Below are positions 42,277-54,648 of a stretch of DNA of 64,000 bases, one piece after another (the stretch's first letter is position 1; each line of letters begins with the position of its first letter). The DNA lies in NCBI GenBank assembly GCA_964613945.1, contig CAZTJC010000010.1, forward strand, positions 1-64,000. The letters are read 5' to 3'. The DNA is from JAVVHH01 sp964613945. GTDB taxonomy: Bacteria; Pseudomonadota; Alphaproteobacteria; Acetobacterales; Acetobacteraceae. A program made the translations under genes and the position numbers. The notes beneath the pieces were generated by a model. It saw only the letters and a program-made list of their open reading frames with translations, was not told the DNA's origin and made no database searches.

Positions 42277-42884
42277 GCGAGACAAATGCGATGAGCCTGG
42301 AAACTACTGCCCTGCTGCTCTGTGATCTGCAGAACGACTTCGTTCACCCCGACGGTGCTTATGGCCGCGCCGGGCTGGGCACGGCGGCGATCGGCGTGCT
42401 GCCGGATCGGCTGCGTCCGCTGGCCGAGCGGCTGCGGGCGGGCGGCGGCTGGGTGGTGCAGACGCAGTTCACGCTGGTGCCGGGCCGTGGCGGCGAGCCG
42501 TTGATCTCGCCGCATCTGCTGTCGCTGCGGCCGTTCCTTCGCCGCGGCGATTTCTGTCCCGGCGCCTGGGGCCACCAACTCGTGGATGCACTTCAACCAG
42601 CCGACCTCTCGGTCGAGAAAGTGGCATACTCCGCCTTCTACATGAGCCGACTGGAATGGGTGCTGCGCCGCTGCGGCATCACCCGGCTGTTCGTTGCCGG
42701 CATCGTCACCAATGGCGGCGTGGCGTCCACGGTGCGGGAAGCTCACGTGCGAGATTTCGACGTCACCGTGCTTGAGGATGGCTGCGCCGCCTTTACTGAA
42801 GCGGTCCATAATACCGCCATCGACGCACTGCGCCCGGTATGCCGGGTGGCGACCGTTGCGGCGATCCTGGGGGAACTCGGTTGA
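42273..42884 (+). CDS. isochorismatase-like protein with Gly in place of the catalytic Cys
   Basis: A 203-residue protein of the cysteine hydrolase/isochorismatase superfamily. The Asp is in LLLCDLQNDFVHP and the Lys in SVEKVAYSAFY. The cis-peptide strand reads GIVTNGGVASTVREAHVRDF, where amidase members have VTNxCVxST, so the nucleophile Cys is Gly. True isochorismatases (EntB, PhzD) also have Gly there. It may thus cleave an enol-ether or similar bond, or bind without amidase chemistry. Most family members in cyclic-amide islands are maleamate- or ureidoacrylate-type amidases, which would need the Cys. The start overlaps the hyuA stop and the stop overlaps the next start. Confidence 0.85.
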   Translation: MSETNAMSLETTALLLCDLQNDFVHPDGAYGRAGLGTAAIGVLPDRLRPLAERLRAGGGWVVQTQFTLVPGRGGEPLISPHLLSLRPFLRRGDFCPGAWGHQLVDALQPADLSVEKVAYSAFYMSRLEWVLRRCGITRLFVAGIVTNGGVASTVREAHVRDFDVTVLEDGCAAFTEAVHNTAIDALRPVCRVATVAAILGELG

Positions 42885-44296
42885 GCGTCGAACCGGCCGA
42901 GGGCATCGCCTTCGATGCGCATGTGCCGGTGGTGGTGATCGGTGCCGGGGCGGCCGGGCTGGTGGCCGGGCTGGAGGCGCGGCGGCGCGGCGTGGACGTT
43001 CTGTTGCTGGAGCGCGATCCGTTGCCGCGCGGTTCGACGGCGCTGTCGGCCGGGCTGATCCCCGCTGCCGACACGCGATGGCAGCGCGCCGCCGGAATTG
43101 CGGACGACCCGGCCGCGTTCGCCGCCGATATTATGGCCAAGGCGCATGACGAGCCCGACCCGGCCATCGTCGCCGCGCTCACCACGCGCGCCGGCCCCGT
43201 GCTGGAATGGCTGGCCGATGCGCACGGGCTCGACTTCTCCGTGCTCGACGACTTCACCTACCCGGGTCACAGCGCCCGCCGCATGCACGGGCTGCCGACC
43301 CGCTCCGGTGCCGAGTTGATGGATCGCTTGGCCGATGCGGCGACCATTGGCGGCGTGGATATCCTGTGCGACTCGCACGTCACGACGCTTTATGCCGAGG
43401 GCAGAAGCCTTCGCGGCGTTGGCTACACGCGGCCCGACGGCGGCACGGAGCGGGTCAGCTGCGACGCGCTTGTGCTCGCCTGCAATGGCTATGGCGGCGA
43501 TAGCGACCTGGTCGCGCAACACGTCCCGGAGCTATCGGGCGCGCTGTATTTCGGTCATCCTGGCAACCAGGGCGACGCCTTGCGCTGGGGCGCATCGCTC
43601 GGCGCGGATAGCCGCGACCTGTCGGGCCACCAGGGCCACGGCTCCGTTGCGCACCCGGTTGGCATCCTGATCACCTGGGCCACGGTCACCGAGGGCGGCT
43701 TCCAGGTGAACACTGATGGCGCGCGCTTCTCCAACGAGATGCAGGGGTATTCGGAGCAGGCCGCCTTTGTGTTGCGTCAGCCCGGCGGAATCGCCTGGAC
43801 CGTGTTTGACCAGCGTATTGCCGCGATCGCCCGCCAGTTCGAGGATTTCCGCCAGGCCGAAGCCGCCGGCGCCATCCTGTCGGCCAGCGACCCGGCCACA
43901 TTGGGGCGCATGATGAACGTGTCGGCAGAGGGCTTCGCGGCAACGATGGCTTCGGTCGCCGAACTGCTGGCGACCGGTGGCACCGATGAGTTCGGCCGCA
44001 GCTTTGCTGGAACGGCGGCGCTCATCCCACCCTACTGCGCGGTGCGCGTGACCGGGGCTTTGTTCCATACCCAGGGTGGGCTGGCGATCGCCCCTGACGC
44101 CGCCGTGTTGGACGCGGCCGGGGCGCCGTTTCCCAATCTATTCGCGGCCGGCGGTGCCGCCTGTGGCGTGTCGGGGCGGAACGCCTCGGGCTATCTGTCC
44201 GGTAACGGGCTGCTATCTGCCGTGGCGCTCGGGTCGTTGGCGGGTGAAGCCGCAGCGATGCACGCAACGGCGTGCGCCGACCCCAGCGCACCTTGA
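42881..44296 (+). CDS. fumarate reductase/succinate dehydrogenase-like FAD-dependent oxidoreductase
   Basis: A 471-residue soluble flavoprotein of the FAD_binding_2 family (TcuA, 3-ketosteroid dehydrogenase and FrdA relatives). VVVIGAGAAGLVAGLEA with LLLERDPLP is the dinucleotide-binding start. HPGNQGDALRWGASLGAD and GARFSNEM mark the capping domain, and the C-terminus has FPNLFAAGGAACGVSGRNASGYLSGNGLL. It probably oxidises or reduces a C-C bond in a carboxylic acid of the pathway. The start is the TTG at 42881 (TTGA overlap with the previous stop), preceded by GGGGGAA. Its 3' end overlaps the convergent PPTase gene by 106 bases. Last gene of the rightward operon. Confidence 0.88.
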   Translation: MSVEPAEGIAFDAHVPVVVIGAGAAGLVAGLEARRRGVDVLLLERDPLPRGSTALSAGLIPAADTRWQRAAGIADDPAAFAADIMAKAHDEPDPAIVAALTTRAGPVLEWLADAHGLDFSVLDDFTYPGHSARRMHGLPTRSGAELMDRLADAATIGGVDILCDSHVTTLYAEGRSLRGVGYTRPDGGTERVSCDALVLACNGYGGDSDLVAQHVPELSGALYFGHPGNQGDALRWGASLGADSRDLSGHQGHGSVAHPVGILITWATVTEGGFQVNTDGARFSNEMQGYSEQAAFVLRQPGGIAWTVFDQRIAAIARQFEDFRQAEAAGAILSASDPATLGRMMNVSAEGFAATMASVAELLATGGTDEFGRSFAGTAALIPPYCAVRVTGALFHTQGGLAIAPDAAVLDAAGAPFPNLFAAGGAACGVSGRNASGYLSGNGLLSAVALGSLAGEAAAMHATACADPSAP

Positions 44297-44810
44297 CGCA
44301 GCTGAACGCTGTCGAGGCCGGGCAGGCGTAGATCCAGGCTGGGTGCGCCCGCGAGGAGGGGCATGAGCACCGCGCCGGCGACGGCCGGGTCGGTCATGCC
44401 GTCGACGATGCCGCGGCCACTCAGTTTTCCCGCGGCTTCCTTGATTGTCCAAATAATCGTGAACGCCAGGGCCCGCTGCTCATGCGGCAGGGCGCGAAGC
44501 CACTCGGCTTCAACGGCGGTGAAGCAGGTGTCGGCGATGTCGGCGAGCGGCAGGTCGGCGCGGACGAGTTCCAGATCGGCCCCGATGGCCCGGCACCAAC
44601 TGGCGGCAACCAGCGACAGCCCGGCACGGTGCGCAATGCTGTAGGCCGCTCCGACCGGTCGCGACAGCAGCGGCTTGCCGCGCCGATCGCGATAGAAAGC
44701 GACGTTGCCAGCGGAACATCCGAGAAGCTTCGCCACCCAACTCGGTCCGTCGCTAAACGGCACCAGCGCGGCGGTCACGTCGCCACCGCGCCAGGCCGGC
44801 GGCAGTGGCC

Positions 44811-44814
<4 letters not shown>
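44191..44814 (-). CDS. 4'-phosphopantetheinyl transferase, Sfp type
   Basis: A 207-residue transferase that loads the phosphopantetheine arm onto the carrier domain of the adjacent synthetase. It has GAAYSIAHRAGLSLVAAS (with the HR step), the Mg-binding IGADLELV, and the signature WTIKEAAGKLSGRG, i.e. WxxKEAxxK. The GTG at 44814 overlaps the synthetase stop (GTGA), so the two are co-translated. Its C-terminal 35 codons overlap the convergent flavoprotein gene on the opposite strand. Dedicated activation of the Pls-like NRPS is the obvious role. Confidence 0.9.
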
Positions 44815-48719
<3,905 letters not shown>

Positions 48720-48850
48720 CGCCGATCACTATGAGCCCTTGCGTGATGCGGCGGTTACCAAACTCGGTGAAGAAAGAGGAGGGACAATCGGATTAAATTA
48801 GGTTTTGCATCCGCACGGCTCACCTGCGGCTGGCTTATGGGTGCTTCGCG

Positions 48851-50464
48851 TCACGCCCAATGCCAGCTTGCCAGGTTCCAGGTATTCAGGCGCACGTTGA
48901 TGTCGGGTTCGTAGCCTTTCAGCTTGCCCTTGGTGCCCTCGATCAGCGCGTATTGGTGCTGCGGCAGGAATGCCAGGTCCTCGCGCAACACCTGCTGCAG
49001 CTTCTGGTAGATCGGGATGCGCTTGGCACGGTCGAGTTCGGACGCACCCTGGGCCAACAGGCGATCCACTTCCGGGTTGGAGTATTGCATGGTGTTCTGG
49101 CCGCCCCCGGTCTTGGCGGCGATCTCGGTGCTGGAAAAGTAGTTGGAGGCGTCCGGGTCAGGCCCGACCATGAAGTTGATGCCCACGATCGCGGTCTCGA
49201 ACTTGGACAATACCCAGTAGTCGCTCCACATGACGGCCGGCGGCAGGTTCTTGATCGTCATGTCGACGCCGATCTGCTTGAAGTCCTGTTGCAGCAGTTG
49301 CTGAACCTGTTCGCGCAGGTGATTGCCGGCGGTGGTGGAATTGGTGAACGCCAGGCGCACGCCGTTCTTGGCGCGGACGCCATCGGCACCGGGCTTCCAG
49401 CCGGCGTCATCAAGCGTCTTTTTCGCCTTCTCGATGCTGTATTCGTGTTTTGGAAGGTCGGGGTTGTAGGCCCAACTCTGCTGCGGCAGGTAAGACTCAG
49501 TTGGCCGCGGCACGCCGAAGTAGAGCTGCTGAACGATGCTGTCCTTGTCGTAGGCGTAGTAGATGGCCTGGCGCACCGCCTTTTCGGCAAATTGCGGCAG
49601 GCCGAGGTTGAAGTAAAAGTTCTCGATCGACGCCGTCGGCGCCGCGGTGACGGTCCGATCCGTCAGCTTCTTGGCTTCGTCGTAGTGGTCGGCCGAAATG
49701 CCCTGCAATCCGATGAAGTCGATGTCGCCGGTGCGGAACTGCGTATACAGCACCGTCAAGTCCGGGATGTATTTGAACACCACCGTTTGCAGTATCGGAC
49801 CGTTTTCGAAGTAGTCCTCGTTGGCAACCAGCGTGATGTGATCGCCCGGCACGCGCTCTTTCCACTTGAACGGGCCAGTGCCGACCGGGTTCTCGGCGTA
49901 GTGGCCGCCGACCACCGGCTCGGTTTCCAGCTTGTGCTTCGGCATGATGAAGAACCACGACAGGATCGATAGGAACGGTGCGTATGGCTTCTTCATCGTC
50001 CAGGTGATCTGGTCCGGCGCCGGTGTCTTGATGTCGTCGATCAGGCTGAACCCGGTGCGGGTGTAGGCCGGGAAATCCTTGGTCGTCATGCTCTGCATCG
50101 AGTACGCGACGTCAGCGGAGGTGAACGGTGTGCCGTCGTGCCACTTCACGCCGGGTCGCAGCTTGATCGACCAGGTGAGTCCATCCGCCGACAGCCCGCC
50201 GTTGGCGACGGTCGGCACCTCCAGCGCCAGCCGCGGCAGCATCTCGCCGCTGGGCGAAACGGCCCAGAGTGGGCTGTAGACCGCGATGTTGACGCCGTCA
50301 TCGACCTCGATGTGTGGCCGCCGGGGATCGAACACCGTCGGTTCCTGAGACAGGCCAATCACCACTTGGCCCGTAGGCTTCGGTTTGGTCTGCGCCCAAC
50401 CGAACGACGGCGCCGCGGAGAGGGCTGCCGTTGTGACAAGGAGGCGGCGGCGGGAGATGTCCAT
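48851..50464 (-). CDS. periplasmic solute-binding protein, family 5 (peptide/opine type)
   Basis: A 537-residue binding protein. MDISRRRLLVTTAALSAAPS has a twin-arginine motif (SRRRLL) and the signal ends near GWAQ. Family-5 segments are PRRPHIEVDD, LTWSIKLRPGVKWHDGTPFT, PYAPFLSILSWFF, NPVGTGPFKWKERVPGDHI and RQAIYYAYDKDSI. It is the last gene of a seven-gene minus-strand operon with two permeases, two ATPases, an SDR and a DadA-like oxidoreductase. The oxidoreductase suggests a substrate such as a D-amino acid, N-alkylated amino acid, opine or small peptide. The gene follows the oxidoreductase stop by 14 bases. Confidence 0.92.
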   Translation of the reverse strand: MDISRRRLLVTTAALSAAPSFGWAQTKPKPTGQVVIGLSQEPTVFDPRRPHIEVDDGVNIAVYSPLWAVSPSGEMLPRLALEVPTVANGGLSADGLTWSIKLRPGVKWHDGTPFTSADVAYSMQSMTTKDFPAYTRTGFSLIDDIKTPAPDQITWTMKKPYAPFLSILSWFFIMPKHKLETEPVVGGHYAENPVGTGPFKWKERVPGDHITLVANEDYFENGPILQTVVFKYIPDLTVLYTQFRTGDIDFIGLQGISADHYDEAKKLTDRTVTAAPTASIENFYFNLGLPQFAEKAVRQAIYYAYDKDSIVQQLYFGVPRPTESYLPQQSWAYNPDLPKHEYSIEKAKKTLDDAGWKPGADGVRAKNGVRLAFTNSTTAGNHLREQVQQLLQQDFKQIGVDMTIKNLPPAVMWSDYWVLSKFETAIVGINFMVGPDPDASNYFSSTEIAAKTGGGQNTMQYSNPEVDRLLAQGASELDRAKRIPIYQKLQQVLREDLAFLPQHQYALIEGTKGKLKGYEPDINVRLNTWNLASWHWA

Positions 50465-50478
50465 TCTGGAGAGCCCTT

Positions 50479-51804
50479 TCAGAGTCCGGATTGCAGCGAG
50501 ATCGGCGAGCCATCGGTGAAGCGGCTATGGCGGAACGGGGTGGGGTCCACGATCGTCGGTGATCCCGTGGCGATCTCCGCTGCCAGGCGTCCCGCCGCCG
50601 GGCCGATGCCGAAACCATGGCCCGAGAACCCGGTGGCGATCACCAGGCCGGGCATGCCGTCGACTTCGGAGATGACGGGCACCGCGTCGGGGGTTACGTC
50701 GATCATTCCCGCCCATTGCTGCGTCACATTGGCTTGGCGGAACACCGGAAACACCTCGCGCAGATTGCGCATCGCATCGTCGTTGATGCTGCCGACCGGG
50801 TCGGGATCGAGGGTGCGGATCGTCTCGAACGGGCTGGCACGGTCGAGGTCCCAGCGCTTGGGCTGGCGTGCCTCGGCCATGAAGGTCTTGTCGAGCCGGA
50901 GGCGCAGGCCGCGTCGTTCCGCCTTGGCGGCCGGCAGGAAGTCGAAGAAGAACTTGAACGTGTCGGGCGTGATCGGCACCACGTTGGCCTGGCCGTTGGC
51001 GATGGTGTAGCCGCCGTCCAGCCGCTTGCGGTAGGCGAAGTTGCCGACCCAGGCGGAGGTCTCCGGCGCACCGTGGACCGGTGAGGTGCGCAACACGGAC
51101 GAGCGCGTCTTCAGTTGCGGCAAGCGCAGGCCGAGGCTGCCGCAGAACAGGCGGGACCACGCCCCGCTGGCCAGGATAGCACTATCGCATGCGACCCGGC
51201 CACGTTCCGTCACCACGCCGGTCACGCGCCCGCCGGTGAGGTCGAGGCCGCGCACGGCGCAATTCTCCACGATGATCGCACCCGACGCCCGCGCCGCGGC
51301 GGCCAAGGCCGGCACCGCCTTCTGCGGCTCCGCCCGTCCGTCCGTCTTGGTGTAGAGCGCCGCGCCATATCGTTTGGTGGCGCCCGGCAACAATCCGGCC
51401 AGTTCATCGCCCTCGATGATGCGGCTGCCCATCTGGTACTCGGACACGCCGTCTAGCCATTTCTGGTAGTGCTCACGCTCCGCATCTGTGCGCGCGACGT
51501 ACAACACGCCGCATTCGGCAAAGCCGGTCGGCAGCCCCTCGTGGTTGAACTCGCCCCACATCCGCAGCGCCTCGATGATCAGCGGCACCTCGCGCAGGTC
51601 GCGGCCGGTCTTGCGCACCCAGCCCCAGTTGCGGCTGGACTGCTCGCCGGCGAGCTTGCCCTTTTCGCACAACAGGACCGAGTGGCCCTGCCGCGCGAGA
51701 TGCAGCGCGGCCGAAATCCCGATGATGCCGCCGCCGATGACCACGACGTCGACGCGGGCGGGAAGGGTAGCGTCGGTATCTACTGGGTCGATCACTGGGC
51801 CCAT
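50479..51804 (-). CDS. DadA/glycine oxidase-like FAD-dependent oxidoreductase
   Basis: A 441-residue flavoprotein of the DAO family. VDVVVIGGGIIGISAALHLA is the FAD-binding start, followed by LLCEKGKLAGEQSSRNWGWVRKTGRD, which recalls D-amino acid dehydrogenase and opine-type oxidases. It contains WVGNFAYRKRLDGGYTIANG and ends with GFSGHGFGIGPAAGRLAAEI. It would oxidise the amine of an imported amino acid or opine. It overlaps the upstream ATPase gene by 13 bases and precedes the binding-protein gene, so it is fully embedded in the transport operon. Exact substrate unknown. Confidence 0.9.
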   Translation of the reverse strand: MGPVIDPVDTDATLPARVDVVVIGGGIIGISAALHLARQGHSVLLCEKGKLAGEQSSRNWGWVRKTGRDLREVPLIIEALRMWGEFNHEGLPTGFAECGVLYVARTDAEREHYQKWLDGVSEYQMGSRIIEGDELAGLLPGATKRYGAALYTKTDGRAEPQKAVPALAAAARASGAIIVENCAVRGLDLTGGRVTGVVTERGRVACDSAILASGAWSRLFCGSLGLRLPQLKTRSSVLRTSPVHGAPETSAWVGNFAYRKRLDGGYTIANGQANVVPITPDTFKFFFDFLPAAKAERRGLRLRLDKTFMAEARQPKRWDLDRASPFETIRTLDPDPVGSINDDAMRNLREVFPVFRQANVTQQWAGMIDVTPDAVPVISEVDGMPGLVIATGFSGHGFGIGPAAGRLAAEIATGSPTIVDPTPFRHSRFTDGSPISLQSGL

Positions 51805-52790
51805 GACATGCTCCTATCTTCGGTAGCGACCGGTGAGGCGAGGGTGAGTTCGGGGCGTCGGCACGCCGCGAAGTGACCCGGTGCGCGCTCGGTCAGGGGT
51901 GGTGGCGACGCCGCGCACTCGGGCTCCGCATAGCGGCAGCGGGTGCGGAACGGGCAGCCGGAGGGCGGCGAAAGCGGGCTCGGGATGTCGCCCTTGAGCA
52001 GGATGCGCTGCGGCTTGGTGCCGATGTCGGGCACGGCGGAGAACAACGCTTCCGTGTAAGGGTGCCGCGGCCGGGCGAACAGATCGGCGGTGGCGGCGAC
52101 CTCCACGATCCGGCCGAGATACATGACGGCGATGCGGTCGGAGATCAGCCCGACCACGGCCAGGTCATGCGCGATGAACAACAGCGACAGACCCAGTTCG
52201 GCGCGCAGGTCCAGCAACAGGTTGATGACCTGCGCCTGCACCGAGACATCGAGCGCGGAAACCGGCTCGTCAGCGACCAGCAGCGCCGGGCGGCAGATCA
52301 GTGCGCGCGCGATGCCGATGCGCTGACGCTGGCCGCCGCTGAACTCGTGCGGGTAGCGCGACGCCGCGCTGTCCGGCAGGCCGACGAGGCGGAGTGCGTC
52401 GGCGATGCGGGCACGCCTTGCGGCGCCATCGAGGTCCGGCTCGTGAACCGCGAGCGGGATCGCCAGGCTCTGCTCGACCGTCATGCGCGGATTGAGCGAA
52501 GCATACGGGTCCTGGAACACCACCTGCATGTGTCGGCGCACGGCCCGGAGCTGGCGGCGCGAGGCGCGCGCGATCTCCTGGCCCTGGAAACGGATCGACC
52601 CGGCGGTCGGCTCGTGCAGGCGCAGGATTGTCCGGCCCAGCGTGGTCTTGCCGGACCCGCTCTCGCCGACCACGCCGAGCACTTCGCCGGGCGCGATGGC
52701 GAGCGATACGCCGTCGAGCGCGCGAAGCGTGCGGCCGCGGCCGACTTTGTAGTGCTTGGTAAGGTCGGTGACCTCGAGCAGCGGCGTCAT
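51792..52790 (-). CDS. OppF/DppF-type ABC transporter ATP-binding protein
   Basis: A 332-residue ATPase. It has Walker A GESGSGKTT (about residues 42-50), FQDPYASLNPRMTV (OppF hallmark), signature FSGGQRQRIGIARAL, Walker B LLVADEPVSALD and the switch His in FIAHDLAVV. The C-terminal oligopeptide-transport tail contains PSGCPFRTRCRYAEPEC. The ATG at 52790 overlaps the stop of the OppD-type ATPase (ATGA). Pairs with that protein to power the permeases at 53773-55595. Confidence 0.95.
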   Translation of the reverse strand: MTPLLEVTDLTKHYKVGRGRTLRALDGVSLAIAPGEVLGVVGESGSGKTTLGRTILRLHEPTAGSIRFQGQEIARASRRQLRAVRRHMQVVFQDPYASLNPRMTVEQSLAIPLAVHEPDLDGAARRARIADALRLVGLPDSAASRYPHEFSGGQRQRIGIARALICRPALLVADEPVSALDVSVQAQVINLLLDLRAELGLSLLFIAHDLAVVGLISDRIAVMYLGRIVEVAATADLFARPRHPYTEALFSAVPDIGTKPQRILLKGDIPSPLSPPSGCPFRTRCRYAEPECAASPPPLTERAPGHFAACRRPELTLASPVATEDRSMSWAQ

Positions 52791-53776
52791 GCCGCCAGTT
52801 CCCGCCAGCGGGCGCAGCGCACGGTGTGTTCTGCGGCAGCTTCTTCCAACGCGGGCCGGGTTGCCTCGCAGAGGTCGGGTAGCGCGTGAGCGCAGCGTGG
52901 ATGGAAGGTGCAACCGGCCGGCCGGTGCTGCGGGTCCGGCACGTTGCCGGGGATTGCCGGCAGGCGCGATTCGGGCGTGCGGCCGCGCAGTTGTGACAGC
53001 AGCGGCACGGAGGCGATCAGCCCGCGGCTGTAGGGCATCAGCGGCCGACGGATCAGCTCGGCGACCGGCGCGTCCTCCACTACCTGGCCGGCGTACATCA
53101 CCAACACGCGGTCGGCGATCTCGGCCACCACGCCGAGGTTGTGAGTGATGAACACCACCGACATGCCGGTCTCGCGCTGCAGACTGCGAATCAGTTCCAG
53201 GATTTGCGCCTGGATGGTGACGTCGAGCGCCGTGGTCGGTTCGTCGGCGATCAGCACCCTTGGCCGACACGCGAGCGCCATGGCGATCATCGCCCGCTGC
53301 CGCATGCCGCCGGAAAGCTGGTGCGGAAAGGCCCGCGCCCGCAATTCGGGCTCGGCGATGCCGACCTGGCGCAGCAGCTCGACGGCACGCGCCAGCGCGG
53401 CCCGGCGGCCGACGGTTTCGTGCGCCAGCACGGCTTCGGCGATCTGGTCGCCGATGCGGTGCACCGGGTTGAGCGAGGTCATCGGCTCCTGAAAGATCAT
53501 CGCGATGTCGCGGCCGCGGATGGCGGCCATGCGCGACTCCGGCAGCGACAGCAGTTCCGTGCCGTCCAGCATGGCCGACCCCTCGACGCGCGGCCCGGTC
53601 CCGAGCAGCCGCATCAGCGCCAGGGCGGTGACGCTCTTGCCAGAGCTGGACTCACCCACGATCGCCAAGGTTTCGCCGGCCCCGAGCGCGAACGATACGC
53701 CATCCACGGCCCGAACCGTGCCGCCTTCGCCGGTGAAGGTGACGCGCAGGTCGGTGGCGGTCAGCACGGCGCTCAC
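52787..53776 (-). CDS. OppD/DppD-type ABC transporter ATP-binding protein
   Basis: A 329-residue ATPase. Walker A reads GESSSGKSV, with Ser in place of the usual Gly of GESGSGKS. This is a mild deviation that keeps the GK[ST] core. The Q-loop IFQEPMTSLNPVHRIGDQI, signature LSGGMRQRAMIAMAL, Walker B VLIADEPTTALDVTIQAQ and H-loop FITHNLGVV are intact, and a Cys-containing tail (CTFHPRCAHALP) follows. The start is the GTG at 53776, which overlaps the permease stop (GTGA). Confidence 0.94.
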   Translation of the reverse strand: MSAVLTATDLRVTFTGEGGTVRAVDGVSFALGAGETLAIVGESSSGKSVTALALMRLLGTGPRVEGSAMLDGTELLSLPESRMAAIRGRDIAMIFQEPMTSLNPVHRIGDQIAEAVLAHETVGRRAALARAVELLRQVGIAEPELRARAFPHQLSGGMRQRAMIAMALACRPRVLIADEPTTALDVTIQAQILELIRSLQRETGMSVVFITHNLGVVAEIADRVLVMYAGQVVEDAPVAELIRRPLMPYSRGLIASVPLLSQLRGRTPESRLPAIPGNVPDPQHRPAGCTFHPRCAHALPDLCEATRPALEEAAAEHTVRCARWRELAA

Positions 53777-54648
53777 CGGTTCAAGTCCAGCCGCGGGTCG
53801 AGCGCGTCGCGCAGGCCGTCGCCAAGAAAGTTGAAGCCGGTGACAGCCAGCGTGATCGCGGCCCCCGGTAGGATCGCCAGCCAGGGTGCGGTGGCCAGAT
53901 ATTCCTGCGCGTTGTTGAGCATGTTGCCCCAGGAGGGGGTCGGCGGCTGAATGCCGTAGCCGAGATAGCTGACGTAGCTTTCCAGCAGGATCGCGCGCGC
54001 GACGTTGAGCGTGGCGACGACGATGATCGGTGCCATGATGTTGGGCAGCAACTCGCGCAACATCAGGTGCGCGTCCGACACGCCTATGGCTTCCGCCGCC
54101 AGCACGTAATCCCGCTCCCGCAACGCCCGGATCTGGCCTTCGACGATGCGCGCCACCTCCATCCAGGAAGTGAGCGCCACGATCAGCGTGATGGTGAGCA
54201 CGCCGGGGCTGACCAGCGTGGCCAGGGTGAGCAGCAGGAAGATCGACGGAAAGCACAGCACCGCGTCGACCACCCGCATCAGCGCCGTTCCGGTCCAACC
54301 GCCGTAGAACCCGGCGACCAGCCCGACCAATATGCCGGTGACCGTGCTCAGCCCCATGGCCGCAAATCCGACCAGCAGCGAGATGCGCCCTGCCAGCAGC
54401 AGGCGAATCAGCTGGTCACGACCCAACGGGTCCGATCCCAGCAGGTGCGGCCCGGCGAATGGCGGCTGGAACCGGTGCCGCAGATCGATCGCCAGCGGCT
54501 CGTAAGGCACGAAGTAGGGGCCGATCACGCAGGCCAGGACCAGCAGTACCAGGGCGGCCAGACCGAACATGGCGAGACGGTGCCGCATGAGGCGGCGGAG
54601 CGCCGGGCTGCGGATGCGCCGGGTCGGGCGGGCGAGGGTGGCGCTCAT
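53773..54648 (-). CDS. OppC/DppC-type ABC transporter permease
   Basis: A 291-residue inner-membrane permease of the OppC class. The N-terminal basic region RRLMRHRLAMFG precedes the first helix; HLLGSDPLGRDQLIRLLLAGR is the class hallmark. The contact loop reads YVLAAEAIGVSDAHLMLRELL, followed by LPNIMAPIIVVATL, and the end is FLGDGLRDALDPRLDLNR. It overlaps the OppB-type permease stop by 4 bases. Confidence 0.94.
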   Translation of the reverse strand: MSATLARPTRRIRSPALRRLMRHRLAMFGLAALVLLVLACVIGPYFVPYEPLAIDLRHRFQPPFAGPHLLGSDPLGRDQLIRLLLAGRISLLVGFAAMGLSTVTGILVGLVAGFYGGWTGTALMRVVDAVLCFPSIFLLLTLATLVSPGVLTITLIVALTSWMEVARIVEGQIRALRERDYVLAAEAIGVSDAHLMLRELLPNIMAPIIVVATLNVARAILLESYVSYLGYGIQPPTPSWGNMLNNAQEYLATAPWLAILPGAAITLAVTGFNFLGDGLRDALDPRLDLNR

